Of a DNA stretch of 32,208 bases, positions 13,221 through 21,706 are shown one piece after another. The stretch is from a virus: positions 1 through 32,208 of IMG/VR virus record IMGVR_UViG_3300042549_003221. One strand, written 5' to 3'. Every line of letters starts with the position of its first letter. The first letter of the stretch is position 1. Both the position numbers and the translations under genes were made by a program. The notes beneath the pieces were generated by a model that was not told the origin of the DNA, made no database searches, and saw nothing but the letters and a program-made list of their open reading frames with translations.

Positions 13221-13487
13221 ATGGCCATCCGCCGCATCAAGATCAAGCACAGGCCGTTGCGTGACTGGTGGGGCTATGCATACCCGGACGAGAACCGCAT
13301 CGAGATCAGCACCAACCTCAGCGACTCGCAATACCTCGATACGCTGATCCACGAGATCCTGCACGTGCTCTACCCCAACGCGGCCGAGACCACGATCGCT
13401 GACCAGGCCAGCACGATCCGACACTACGTCTGGCGTGCTGGTTACCGATCGGGAAGACCGCTGCGCAAGCCGAGAAAGAAGCAATGA
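13221..13487 (+). CDS. Minimal HExxH metalloprotease-like protein
   Basis: An 88-residue protein with LIHEILHVLYP, an HExxH zinc-protease motif (H44, E45, H48), preceded by a strand region with NRIEIS. These features fit small zincin-like or SprT-like phage proteins. The expected third zinc ligand is not obvious: downstream candidates are E55 or H67. The basic C-terminus (RPLRKPRKKQ) could contact DNA. It might be a real protease acting on host or phage proteins, or a degenerate relative with a binding role. Confidence 0.6.
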   Translation: MAIRRIKIKHRPLRDWWGYAYPDENRIEISTNLSDSQYLDTLIHEILHVLYPNAAETTIADQASTIRHYVWRAGYRSGRPLRKPRKKQ

Positions 13488-13747
13488 CCAAGCTCACCAA
13501 GTTGGGACTAGATCTCGTGCGCATGTCGTGGCCCGTTGACAAGGACGGCATCCAGCGCACGCACTTCGATGCGTGCTACGTTGGCCACCACGCCTGCGCC
13601 ATCCAACGGCTGGCCGACGAGGTCGAGATGCTGCGCGAGGCCATCGGCGAGTTCGTCAAGTGGGACAAGGGATCGCACGGTGGCCGCTGGGCCAAGGCGC
13701 TGCATCGGCTCCACGAGATTGCCGACGAGGCGAAGGAGCAGAAGTGA
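13484..13747 (+). CDS. Hypothetical 87-residue protein
   Basis: No family recognised. It starts with an ATGA overlap on the HExxH gene. It holds a central helix (AIQRLADEVEMLREAIGEFV) of coiled-coil character and a His/Lys-rich C-terminal half. Its stop overlaps the next GTG start. Confidence 0.5.
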   Translation: MTKLTKLGLDLVRMSWPVDKDGIQRTHFDACYVGHHACAIQRLADEVEMLREAIGEFVKWDKGSHGGRWAKALHRLHEIADEAKEQK

Positions 13748-14025
13748 CCGTCACCGACGACCAGATCCGCGAGCTGCTCGCCACCTACGTCCACTGCCGC
13801 AAGTTCGCGCAGACGGGCTACGTTGGCAGCAACGCCGTAACGATCATCGCCGCGCTTGAGGAGTTACTCGAGCGACGCGCTAACGACATTCCCCAGCGTG
13901 TTGCTGGGGCCGAGGAGGTGCATGGACGTTCCAGACAATCTCAAAAGGACGATCTGGGGGCGGCGTCCACGCGTTGGGCCTCCTCGGTTTCTTCTAAACG
14001 CTGGCCAGAGGGGACCGACGGATGA
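13744..14025 (+). CDS. Hypothetical protein, ordered N-terminal half and odd C-terminal half
   Basis: A 93-residue ORF starting at GTG with a GTGA overlap and ending in an ATGA overlap with the next gene, which argues that the frame is intact. Residues 1-50 look like a normal helical protein (DDQIRELLATYVHCRKF...IIAALEELLERR). The remainder is polar and low in structure, and its DNA contains a perfect hairpin (13891-13909, CCCCAGC and GCTGGGG). An overlapping frame from ATG 13922, preceded by GAGGAGGTG, codes for 52 residues and could be a separate small gene. No function can be given. Confidence 0.45.
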   Translation: MTVTDDQIRELLATYVHCRKFAQTGYVGSNAVTIIAALEELLERRANDIPQRVAGAEEVHGRSRQSQKDDLGAASTRWASSVSSKRWPEGTDG

Positions 14026-14222
14026 CGCTACCGGACGAGCGCCTACGGGCTCTGCATCAAGCGCGCGACCTGCTTCGTAGCCTCCTCGACCCGCAGCAGA
14101 CCCCGAGAGTGCCGCTCGAAGTGCGCCGCTGGGCATCCCGCGTGCTCAAGCACTACCCGCTGGAGTTCGAGATCTACGAGCTGCGCAAGCACCGGCTGCT
14201 CGGCGGCAAGCGCAACGACTGA
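14022..14222 (+). CDS. BPSL0761-like small protein
   Basis: A 66-residue protein. The sequence LPDERLRALHQARDLL, then PRVPLEVRRWASRVLKHYP, fits the pattern of the BPSL0761 family: small helical proteins, found in Burkholderia and other proteobacterial genomes and phages, with ER(T/L)RA-x3-AR and a HYP ending. Their function is unknown. It starts with an ATGA overlap and closes the early accessory operon. Confidence 0.65.
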   Translation: MTLPDERLRALHQARDLLRSLLDPQQTPRVPLEVRRWASRVLKHYPLEFEIYELRKHRLLGGKRND

Positions 14223-14237
14223 TATACTGGAGGCACC

Positions 14238-14630
14238 ATGGCAACCACATTCACCGTTTCTGAAGTCGCTCCTGGCGACACGCTCTACACCTACTCGTCA
14301 TTGGCGCGAACCGACACCTGTGCGGCGATCAATGTCACGCCTGCCAAGCGCATTGTCGCTCAGGTCATGTCTGGCAACACCGGAACCGACACCATCTTGA
14401 TCGAAGGATCGTTGGATGGGACGAACTGGGGAGCCATGTATCCGCCAGACGCCACCTCGCTGACTGTTGGGGCGGCCTCTGCCATTGGATTTATTGGGGA
14501 TTTCACTTCAAACGCATCGGGACAAGCTGCAGTTCAGCCGACCTACTTCATCCGAGTTCGCGTCTTAGCTGGAGCTGGTGCATCCGCAAGCGGCATCAAG
14601 TGCTGCATCTTGCTGAGGACGTTGAACTGA
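14238..14630 (+). CDS. Virion-like beta-rich protein
   Basis: A 130-residue protein with a good Shine-Dalgarno (GGAGG, 14229-14233). It is rich in Thr, Ser, Gly and Val; the segment ILIEGSLDGTNWGAM resembles beta-sandwich decoration or fibre-accessory proteins of phages. No membrane segment is seen. It begins a new gene block after the early operon, and the next start overlaps its stop (TGATG), so it is co-made with the 629-residue protein. A virion surface role is inferred. Confidence 0.5.
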   Translation: MATTFTVSEVAPGDTLYTYSSLARTDTCAAINVTPAKRIVAQVMSGNTGTDTILIEGSLDGTNWGAMYPPDATSLTVGAASAIGFIGDFTSNASGQAAVQPTYFIRVRVLAGAGASASGIKCCILLRTLN

Positions 14631-16519
14631 TGACCAACGCGCCCGTCCGCATCCAGAACATCTCGGCATTGCCGCAACATGGGTGGGTCTTCGTCGGCCT
14701 GCCCGCTGTGGACATGCCCGAGGCCGAGGCAGGCTGGCTCGCCACCGAGCAGAGCAGCATGCCATGGGTCCGCGAGCCGCACGGAGTCCGCGTGCTCGCG
14801 TCGGTGCCTGCCTCAAGCACGATCAAGTGCTCCTGGTCGGACGAGCCGCGCAAGCTCGATGCCTTCGTCTGGCATCCGATCCTCGCAGACAACGCGCTTG
14901 CCATCCTGCCGCAGTTCAAGCTCGCAGGCGCCGGGCCGACAACGTCGAGCCTCGACCTCGTGCGCTCCTCGCCGGCCGCGATCGTCTGGCGCATCCGCGA
15001 CCACTGGGCCGCCGAGAAGGTGACCGTCGATTGCTGGCTGACGGTCTCGTCGGGCATGGCATCGGTCGAGTTCACGACGCAGGTGGTCTACGGCACGACG
15101 GAGAACAACGGCCAGGCGCAGGCGGTCGATCTGCCCGAGGTCACGATGACTTCGCGCGCCCGCATCCACTTCGACTTCGCCAAGCGCAACGGCCAGGAGC
15201 AGGCGCAGCAGTTTTCCAACCTGCCGACGTGGCGAGGCGTGATCCGCCCGGCTGGCCGAGCTCACCGAGCTGCGCGCTGGGAGTCCCGCGGCGTGCTGCT
15301 GCCGTTCGACGATGTCGCCCGCCGCGATGCGCCGCTGTCCGCGCTCTACATGGGCTGGGCCGACAAGTGGATGGCGCTCGGCAAGATCGTCGAAGCAACT
15401 CCCGATCTGCCGCAGGTCCGCGAGACGCAGTGGCAGCAATACAACTTTGGCCGCGGCTCCATGCTCGACATGCGCCCGCGTTGCCAACCGCGCGAGACTG
15501 GAACGACGGGCGACCAGCCCGACTTCGGATGCGCGTCCGACCTGGCCGTCACGACCGGTGACCCGTGGGAGATCCACGACGCGCTGTGGCAGTGCCAGTC
15601 CTTCGCGCTGCGCCCAACGGGCAACAGAGAGCCAGGTGGCGCACCGATGCGCGCCGAGCTGCATCCCAAGGCCACGATCTACAACCAGCGCGTGGACCTG
15701 GCCTACGGCGTCGAAGACCGCCTGGGATGGCCTGGCGTCAACCAGATTGGCTGGATGCCGTCGCCAGCAACCACGCTGTGGACGGCGGCCGATGACCAGC
15801 ACCGCAGCGACAACTTCCTGCACGCGACCTACGCGCTGACGCGCGACCCCGCGCTCGAACAGCTTATCCTCGACCACATCGAGCTGGACAAGCTGGACGT
15901 CTACTACCAGCAGCCCATGGTGCCGTCGCCTCGATCCGTCGGGCGCATGGCATTGACACGCGCCAACCAGATCTGGCTCGGATTCACGGGCGCCACGCAA
16001 GTCGCACGCACGTGCGCGCAGCGGGCGATCGTCAACAGCCCGCTCTCGACGCTGCCGCCCGACCGCGAGATCCGCACCATCGGCGGCCGCGAGCAGGCGA
16101 AGTATGGGTGGTCGGACGCCAACGGTCAGCCGGTCATCGGCTGGCAGTCGTGGCAGGAGACCATCGCGGCCATCGGCCTGCTCGCGCTCGGCAAGCAACT
16201 GCGCGACGGCGAGATGATCAACAGCGCCATGAGGCTTGCGCAGACGGTCGTGACACAGTGCTTCGACCTCGCAACCCGCAGGCACGCATACGCGGTGCGG
16301 TGGATGGAAGGCGACGTGCTCGGCACTGGGGCCTGGCCGACCTCGGTCAACTCGGCGGGCGAAGGCTGGACCTCGTTCATCTACGTCTCGCCCGCCTGCC
16401 AGTCGTGGTCGATGGCGTCGGCCGTGATGATCGCCGAGATCAACCAGCAGGCGCACTTCGTGCTGACTTCGTTCCCGCCTGCGCAGCGCATCAACGACGC
16501 ACGGTGGAGGGCTCTGTGA
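14630..16519 (+). CDS. Large protein of unknown function, possible (alpha/alpha)-toroid glycan-active enzyme
   Basis: A 629-residue protein from the ATG overlapping the upstream stop (TGATG). The N-terminal half (to about residue 220) is beta-rich, with repeated strands such as VTVDCWLTVSSGMASVEF. The C-terminal half is helical with many Trp, Asp and His residues in short conserved-looking blocks: TTGDQPDFG, GDPWEIHDAL, DDQHRSDNFLHATYALTRDP. A beta-sandwich followed by a helical toroid with D.(Q)H and TGDP-type blocks is the layout of several polysaccharide lyases and glycoside hydrolases. I cannot name a family. It lies between early genes and the terminase, with a virion-like partner, so a virion depolymerase is one possible role. 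Confidence 0.4.
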   Translation: MTNAPVRIQNISALPQHGWVFVGLPAVDMPEAEAGWLATEQSSMPWVREPHGVRVLASVPASSTIKCSWSDEPRKLDAFVWHPILADNALAILPQFKLAGAGPTTSSLDLVRSSPAAIVWRIRDHWAAEKVTVDCWLTVSSGMASVEFTTQVVYGTTENNGQAQAVDLPEVTMTSRARIHFDFAKRNGQEQAQQFSNLPTWRGVIRPAGRAHRAARWESRGVLLPFDDVARRDAPLSALYMGWADKWMALGKIVEATPDLPQVRETQWQQYNFGRGSMLDMRPRCQPRETGTTGDQPDFGCASDLAVTTGDPWEIHDALWQCQSFALRPTGNREPGGAPMRAELHPKATIYNQRVDLAYGVEDRLGWPGVNQIGWMPSPATTLWTAADDQHRSDNFLHATYALTRDPALEQLILDHIELDKLDVYYQQPMVPSPRSVGRMALTRANQIWLGFTGATQVARTCAQRAIVNSPLSTLPPDREIRTIGGREQAKYGWSDANGQPVIGWQSWQETIAAIGLLALGKQLRDGEMINSAMRLAQTVVTQCFDLATRRHAYAVRWMEGDVLGTGAWPTSVNSAGEGWTSFIYVSPACQSWSMASAVMIAEINQQAHFVLTSFPPAQRINDARWRAL

Positions 16520-16926
16520 CGGAGCACATCGACCGTGACGCATGGATGCTGCAACTGACACGCAGCGTCCGCCACCACAAAGCGTCTGCGTTGTTCCTCG
16601 ACGGCGTGGCCAAGCGGCTTGCCGTCGGCGAGCTCGAATACGGCAACGCGTCGTTCGACCGCGACGTTGACGTGATCGTCCGCGAGATCCTCGACGAGAC
16701 CCTGGACCGTGCGGGCTGGTGCTACGTGCTGGAGCGCGCCTGCCGCAAGCAGGCCGAGGCCGAGGCATGCACGCCCAAGCGCCGCGAGGAACTGCTGGCT
16801 CTTGCCGGGTCCGCTCGCACTGTCGCCGTCTCTGCGTTCGAGGCGTTCGCGCACGACCGCGAGATGTTCTGCCAACCCGTTACGCACGCCGCGCTCGATG
16901 AACGCGACGGTGCCTGGAATGCATGA
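16516..16926 (+). CDS. Hypothetical helical protein before the terminase genes
   Basis: A 136-residue protein starting at GTG (GTGA overlap). It is helical and charged. The region EYGNASFDRDVDVIVREILDETLDRAGW resembles a conserved phage pattern (eYG..SF..., E..DE..D.A.W) that recalls MazG-like helical proteins, but the full MazG EExx...ExxD signature is not convincing. Its stop overlaps the start of the small terminase gene (ATGA). Confidence 0.5.
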   Translation: MTEHIDRDAWMLQLTRSVRHHKASALFLDGVAKRLAVGELEYGNASFDRDVDVIVREILDETLDRAGWCYVLERACRKQAEAEACTPKRREELLALAGSARTVAVSAFEAFAHDREMFCQPVTHAALDERDGAWNA

Positions 16927-17351
16927 CCGAAGAACCCACAGACAAGCCGAAGATCGGCAGGCCGCGCGTGATGACTGACGAAGTGATCGAGAAGATCCTC
17001 GGCACCATCCGCTTGGGCCTGCACCAAGACCGCGCCGCCATGGCCCATGGTGTCAGCGCGGGCACGCTGCGTTCGTTCAAGAAACGCAACCCCGAGTTCG
17101 CGCGCATGGTCAAGGAAGCCGAGGCATCGGCAGAGGCGGGCTTCCTGTCCCGCATCCTGATGCACACGGACAAGCAGTGGACCGCTTGCGCGTGGATGCT
17201 GGAGCGTCGCTGGCCAGAACGCTGGGCCAAGAAGGAGCACGTCGAGGTCAGCACCAAGGGCGAGGCCGAGCAACTGCTCAAGGACTTGCAGCTCATCCGC
17301 AGCCGCAACGCCGGAGTCGCCGAAGACGAGTCGCATGCCGCTGCCAGCTAG
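16923..17351 (+). CDS. terS: Terminase small subunit
   Basis: A 142-residue protein with an N-terminal helix-turn-helix (residues about 19-55, MTDEVIEKILGTI...AAMAHGVSAGTLRSFKKRN) and a helical rest that would form the oligomer core (FARMVKEAEASAEAGFLSRI, WMLERRWPERWAKKE). The W-LERR-PERWA block is typical of small terminases. This subunit binds the packaging site in the phage genome and hands DNA to the large subunit. It overlaps the large-subunit gene by 17 bases. Confidence 0.85.
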   Translation: MTEEPTDKPKIGRPRVMTDEVIEKILGTIRLGLHQDRAAMAHGVSAGTLRSFKKRNPEFARMVKEAEASAEAGFLSRILMHTDKQWTACAWMLERRWPERWAKKEHVEVSTKGEAEQLLKDLQLIRSRNAGVAEDESHAAAS

Positions 17352-18618
17352 GTGGTATCCGCTGGAGCCGCACCCCGAGCAGGTGCGGCTGGTCCAGTCC
17401 ACCGCGCGCTGGAAGGTCGTGGCCGCCGGGCGTCGAAGTGGCAAGACCGAGCGCGCCAAGCGAAAGCTCGTCGAGGCCGCGCTGGATCCGCCAAAGGTGC
17501 CGACGCCGACGTTCATTGCCGCGGCTCCGACGCGCGACCAGGCCAAGCGCATCTGGTGGGACGACCTCAAGGCGCTGTCCCCGCGTCAGTGGATCTCGGC
17601 CATCAGCGAGTCCGAACTGACGATCCACTACAAGACCGGCTCACGGCTGATGGTCGTGGGCATGGACCGTCCGCAGCGCGTCGAGGGCATCCCGATCGAC
17701 GGTTGCGTCATCGACGAGATCGACGAGTGCAAGCGGTCCGCCTGGTCATCGTCGCTTCGTCCTGCGCTCTCGACGCGCGGCCGACCTGGCTGGTGCTGGT
17801 TCATCGGGCGACCGAAGGGCCGGGCGCTGCTCTACGATCTGTGGACCAACGCCAAGACCACGCCCGACTGGGACGCGTTCCACTGGACGTCGAGCGACAT
17901 CATCGGAGCGGCCGAGGTCGAGGCCGCCAAGCGTGACCTCGACCCGCGCATGTTCGCGCAGGAGTATGAGGCCGCCTTCCTCACCGCATCGGGCCGCGTC
18001 TACTACGCATTCGACACGGCCGTCCACGTGCAGCCGGTGCGATACGAGCCAACGCTGCCTCTCGTGTTCTGCTTCGACTTCAACGTCGCACCGGGCTCGG
18101 CCGTAGTGGTGCAAGAGCAAACGCTGGGACCCAAGGTCATCACGGCCGTCATCGGCGAAGTGCACATTGCAGACGACAGCCGCACCGACCTGGTCTGCGA
18201 CGAGCTGGCGCGCATGTATCGCGGGCACACGGGCGACGTCGTCATCTACGGCGACCCGTCGGGCAATCAGCGCAGGACCAGCGCGCAGTCGAACGACTGG
18301 GACCTGGTGCGGCAGCATCTGCGCAAGGGCTTCGCTCGCATCCTCGACCGCGTGACCAGGTCTGCGCCGCCGATTGTGGACTCGGTCAACAGCGTGAACG
18401 CTCGACTGCTCAATGCAGCAGGCGATGTGCGCTTCGCCATCAACGCGCAGGCCGCACCGCAGACGCTCAAGGACTTGGAGTCGGTCACTTGGAACGAGGA
18501 CAAGGACACGCGCGATATCGACAAGAGCGACCCTAAGCGCACCCACTGGAGCGACGCTCTGCGATACTACATTCACGAACGCCATCCCATCGGTGGCAGC
18601 AGCATGAGGATCACGTAA
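17335..18618 (+). CDS. terL: Terminase large subunit (packaging ATPase and nuclease)
   Basis: A 427-residue protein. ATPase: Walker A AGRRSGKT (31-38) with the usual preceding hydrophobic strand KVVA, and Walker B CVIDEID with Asp127 and catalytic Glu128. Nuclease (RNase H fold): Asp248 in CFDFNVAPG, Asp307 in YGDPSGNQR and Asp407 in HWSDALRYY are the likely metal-binding triad. The protein pumps DNA into the prohead through the portal and cuts the concatemer. Start at ATG inside the end of the small-subunit gene; stop overlaps the portal start (TAATG). Confidence 0.93.
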   Translation: MPLPARWYPLEPHPEQVRLVQSTARWKVVAAGRRSGKTERAKRKLVEAALDPPKVPTPTFIAAAPTRDQAKRIWWDDLKALSPRQWISAISESELTIHYKTGSRLMVVGMDRPQRVEGIPIDGCVIDEIDECKRSAWSSSLRPALSTRGRPGWCWFIGRPKGRALLYDLWTNAKTTPDWDAFHWTSSDIIGAAEVEAAKRDLDPRMFAQEYEAAFLTASGRVYYAFDTAVHVQPVRYEPTLPLVFCFDFNVAPGSAVVVQEQTLGPKVITAVIGEVHIADDSRTDLVCDELARMYRGHTGDVVIYGDPSGNQRRTSAQSNDWDLVRQHLRKGFARILDRVTRSAPPIVDSVNSVNARLLNAAGDVRFAINAQAAPQTLKDLESVTWNEDKDTRDIDKSDPKRTHWSDALRYYIHERHPIGGSSMRIT

Positions 18619-20276
18619 TGGACGGACACACGATTGGGCAGTGGCACAGTTCGCGGAAGGCCATGGAGGTTGACCGCATCATCACGCGTGCGCTGCGAGG
18701 CGGCACGACCGCGATGCGCTCGATGGGCACGGCGCTCACGCCGATGGACCACCGCGAGCGCAGGCAGCCCAAGGAGTATGTCTCTCGCTTGCTGCGCACG
18801 TTCCTGTTCCCTGCCTACGATGACGCCGTCACGGGCATCGTGGACAAGCCGTTCCAGCGCGCGATCGTGCTCAAGGACGCCGAGCTGCTGCCCGAGAACC
18901 TGCGCTACCTCGAGGAGGACTGCGACCGCGAGGACACCAACCTCACCACCATGGGCCGCATGCTCATGGACTCGATGGCGGACACGGGCCTTGCCTGCCT
19001 GCTCGTGGACAAGCCGGGCGCGCAAGTGGCGACCGAGTTCGACGAAAGCGGTGCGCCGACCGCGTTCCGCAACATGACGCTGGCCGAGGAAGAGGCCAAC
19101 GACGTGCGGCCGTACTTCGCGTTCGTCCACCCCGACAACATCATCAACTGGTCGTGGCGGCGTGACTCGACGGGCAAGCGCATCCTCGCTGGCATTGCCA
19201 TCTACCACGAAGACCACGAAGTCGATCCGCAGACGATGCAGGAGCGCACCGTGCAGACCGTGCTGGTCTGGACGGAGCAGGTCTTCGAGATGTGGGAGCG
19301 CACGATGCCCAGCTCGATCGCCGGGCTGTCGAGCACGATTGACACCGGGGCCGATCTGCTGATCACGGCCAAGCAGTCTTCGACCGCGACGAGCGCGACC
19401 GACCGCGACCCCTACCGCTTGGTGCAGCAAGGCATCAACCCGCTCGGCGTTGTGCCGTTCGTGTTCCGCAACGTCAGCAAGCGCAGCAACGACCCGCTGG
19501 TCGCAAAGCCGCCGCTGATCGACCTGGCGTGGAAGAACGTGGACGACTGGCTCGTCACCTCGTCGCTCTCGAGCAACCTGCACTGGCACAGCTACCCGGC
19601 GCTCTCGATCTCTGGCGCGTCGAGCGACCTGGCCGACGGCACGCAGGAGATCGTCTACGGCGCAGGTGCCACGATCATCAGCCGCGACCCCAACATGCAG
19701 GTCGGCTTCGTCGAGACGAGCGGCGCGGCCGCGACCAAGCTCATGGAGAGGCTGCGCGACATCCGCACCGAAGAGCAGAGCCTCGGCCTTGCGCCGTTCG
19801 TCGAGCAGGTGACCGCAGGCAGCACGGCCACGGCCGTTGACGCTGCGGGCGCGCGAGCGCAGAGCCGCGTGCAGTCGTGGACCGAGCAGCTCGAGTGGCT
19901 GCTTTACGACGCCTACGAGATGGCGATGCTGTGGGAGACATCGGGCGCGAGCGACGAGTTGCCCAAGTCGTTCGACATCGACATCTTCCGCGACTTCGGC
20001 ATCCCGACGCGGGCGCAGACCGACCTCCAGACGCTGACCACGGCGCGTCAGTCGAAGGAGATCACGCAGGCCACCTACCTGCGCGAGCTCCAGAAGCGCG
20101 GCACGCTAGGCGAGGAAGTGGACATCGAAGCCGAGGTCGCCGAGACGCAGGCCGAAGGGCCGGACCTCGCGGGCATGTCGATGCCGATCCCGCCCGAGCA
20201 GCCCGCGCCGCCGATCCAGCCGGAAGTGCCGGACGTCGAGGATGAGCCGGTGGCCGAAGAGGAGGACGAGGCATGA
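18618..20276 (+). CDS. Portal protein (DUF4055-like)
   Basis: A 552-residue protein directly after the large terminase, the standard place for a portal. The N-terminal region (YVSRLLRTFLFPAYDDAVTGIVDKPFQRAI) and the block TNLTTMGRMLMDSMADTGLACLLVD fit the DUF4055 group of phage portal-like proteins. The middle part includes a long helical segment, and the C-terminus is acidic and Pro-rich (about residues 490-552), probably disordered. Twelve copies would form the ring through which DNA passes. Its stop overlaps the start of a 25-residue ORF (ATGA). Confidence 0.87.
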   Translation: MDGHTIGQWHSSRKAMEVDRIITRALRGGTTAMRSMGTALTPMDHRERRQPKEYVSRLLRTFLFPAYDDAVTGIVDKPFQRAIVLKDAELLPENLRYLEEDCDREDTNLTTMGRMLMDSMADTGLACLLVDKPGAQVATEFDESGAPTAFRNMTLAEEEANDVRPYFAFVHPDNIINWSWRRDSTGKRILAGIAIYHEDHEVDPQTMQERTVQTVLVWTEQVFEMWERTMPSSIAGLSSTIDTGADLLITAKQSSTATSATDRDPYRLVQQGINPLGVVPFVFRNVSKRSNDPLVAKPPLIDLAWKNVDDWLVTSSLSSNLHWHSYPALSISGASSDLADGTQEIVYGAGATIISRDPNMQVGFVETSGAAATKLMERLRDIRTEEQSLGLAPFVEQVTAGSTATAVDAAGARAQSRVQSWTEQLEWLLYDAYEMAMLWETSGASDELPKSFDIDIFRDFGIPTRAQTDLQTLTTARQSKEITQATYLRELQKRGTLGEEVDIEAEVAETQAEGPDLAGMSMPIPPEQPAPPIQPEVPDVEDEPVAEEEDEA

Positions 20277-20350
20277 ACGGCGACCGCTGCACTTCCTGCG
20301 GCGCCGTTCTGGTTCACGGACACTGCACCTGCCAGATCAAGGTGGACTGA
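20273..20350 (+). CDS. 25-residue zinc-knuckle-like microprotein
   Basis: MNGDRCTSCGAVLVHGHCTC and five more residues. Four Cys in the order C-x2-C-x8-C-x-C, with two nearby His, can make a zinc knuckle. The ATG overlaps the portal stop (ATGA), and the next gene starts two bases after its stop, exactly as for true genes in this operon. That placement is the main support; function is unknown. Confidence 0.5.
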   Translation: MNGDRCTSCGAVLVHGHCTCQIKVD

Positions 20351-20352
20351 CC

Positions 20353-20601
20353 ATGCGATGCGACCTGTGCAACGAGATCCTCGACTACGGCCAGCAGTTC
20401 ATCTGCCTCAACCGTTGGTGCGTCTCTGTCGGTGGCACGGTGCGCATGATGCAGAAGGACAGCCGCAACGGTTACACGTGGGACCCAGAGGCCAGCAAGG
20501 GCGGCGTGCTGCCGTTGTGCTGGCCGCACTGCGCTTCGACCTACATCGACGGGCAGATGATCGAGATTGCCTACGACCAGAAGCAGAAGCGCCATGGCTG
20601 A
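20353..20601 (+). CDS. Cys-rich small protein, probable zinc-binding
   Basis: An 82-residue protein from the ATG two bases after the microprotein stop. It begins with a CDLC pair (C3, C6), then C18, C23 and a C-x3-C pair with an adjacent His (LCWPHC), so it probably binds zinc. No known family recognised. It stands between portal and Mu F-like genes and overlaps the latter by eight bases. It may help head assembly or be a moron-like insertion in the structural operon. Confidence 0.55.
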   Translation: MRCDLCNEILDYGQQFICLNRWCVSVGGTVRMMQKDSRNGYTWDPEASKGGVLPLCWPHCASTYIDGQMIEIAYDQKQKRHG

Positions 20602-21706
20602 ACCAGACGATCCCAAGCAGAACGTCAACGCGCGCATGCAAGACCGCGCGATCCGTCACGCCATCTACCTCGAACGCTACTACGCCACGGCGACGCAGCA
20701 GGTGGTGGGCTACCTCAACGAAGAGGTCTACCCCGACCTGTTGGCCAAGCTCGCCGTCCGCCTTGAACGCATCCGCCTTCGCGGCGTGGACTCCGGCTTC
20801 GCCACGACCAAGCGATACGCGACCATGCTGGCCGACATCAAGGCGATGCTGAAGGGCGGGCACGACGAAGCGCGCAAGATGCTGGCCGAACTCATGCGCG
20901 AGCTGGCCAAGGTCGAGGCGCGCTGGCAAGAGGGCATGGTCTCCCAGTCGATCCCGAAGGAAGCGCACGTGGTCGTGCTGCCCGATGACACGGTCAACCT
21001 GCGCATCGTGCAGCAGGTCGTGGATCAGCCGATCCAGGGCAAGCCGATGAAGAAGTGGTGGGATGACCTGACCGCGCGCACGCAAGAGAAGATCACCACC
21101 GAGATCGGCAAGGGCTTGAGCCAGGGCGAGACGGCCGACCAGATCGTGCGTCGAGTTCGAGGCACGCAGGCCAACGGCTACCGCGACGGCGCACTGAACG
21201 CGACCCGCGAGCAGGCTGCGGCCATCGTGCGAACGACCAGCAACCACGTGACCACGCAGGCGCGCGAGGTCACCTACGGCGAGATGGAGTCCGTGCTCAA
21301 GGGCGTGCAGTGGGTAGCGACTCTCGACACGAAGACCTGCCCGATCTGCGGCCCGCTCGACGGCAAGGTGTTCCAGCTCAAGGAAGGCCCGCGCCCGCCA
21401 GCGCACTGGAACTGCCGCTGCACAACGGCGCCGGTCACCAAGTCGCTGGCCGAGATCATCAAGGGCAGCAAGGCCAAGAAGGCCGAGGCCGCCGAGCTGT
21501 CCGCCTCGACGCGCGCGAGCATGGATGGCCAGGTGCCAGATGCCGTGACCTACAACGACTGGGTCAAGCGGCAGCCCAAGGACGTGCAAGACGAGATCTT
21601 CGGCCCAGGCCGAGCGCGTCTCTTGCGCTCGGGCCAGATTTCGCCCAAGGATTTGGTGACCAAGACCGGACGCTTGCGCAGCCTCGACGAGCTCAAGGAC
21701 TCGTAG
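20594..21706 (+). CDS. Mu F/SPP1 gp7-like minor head protein
   Basis: A 370-residue protein. The N-terminal part is long and helical. From about residue 175 comes the family domain: GLSQGETADQIVRRVRG, ATREQAAAIVRTTSNHV (helix) and, diagnostic, WVATLDTKTCPICGPLDGKVF followed by PPAHWNCRC. The Cys and His residues of these blocks are likely zinc ligands. Proteins of this family join the portal in the procapsid and are ejected or involved in DNA entry. The C-terminal 90 residues are helical with no further domain seen. It follows the portal as usual. Confidence 0.87.
   Translation: MAEPDDPKQNVNARMQDRAIRHAIYLERYYATATQQVVGYLNEEVYPDLLAKLAVRLERIRLRGVDSGFATTKRYATMLADIKAMLKGGHDEARKMLAELMRELAKVEARWQEGMVSQSIPKEAHVVVLPDDTVNLRIVQQVVDQPIQGKPMKKWWDDLTARTQEKITTEIGKGLSQGETADQIVRRVRGTQANGYRDGALNATREQAAAIVRTTSNHVTTQAREVTYGEMESVLKGVQWVATLDTKTCPICGPLDGKVFQLKEGPRPPAHWNCRCTTAPVTKSLAEIIKGSKAKKAEAAELSASTRASMDGQVPDAVTYNDWVKRQPKDVQDEIFGPGRARLLRSGQISPKDLVTKTGRLRSLDELKDS

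Noticed and set aside
14200-14228. TATACT (14223-14228) as a -10 box for the virion-like gene at 14238
   Set aside because: The -35 position (TCGGCG) is poor, and transcription would begin at the Shine-Dalgarno sequence or later, which would spoil initiation. Kept only as a chance match.
14813-16768. Long - strand open frame (651 codons) opposite the 629-residue protein
   Set aside because: It is the high-GC antisense shadow of the + strand gene: Arg/Ala/Val-rich product, no motifs, no ribosome binding site, and the + strand frame has tight start-stop overlaps with its neighbours.
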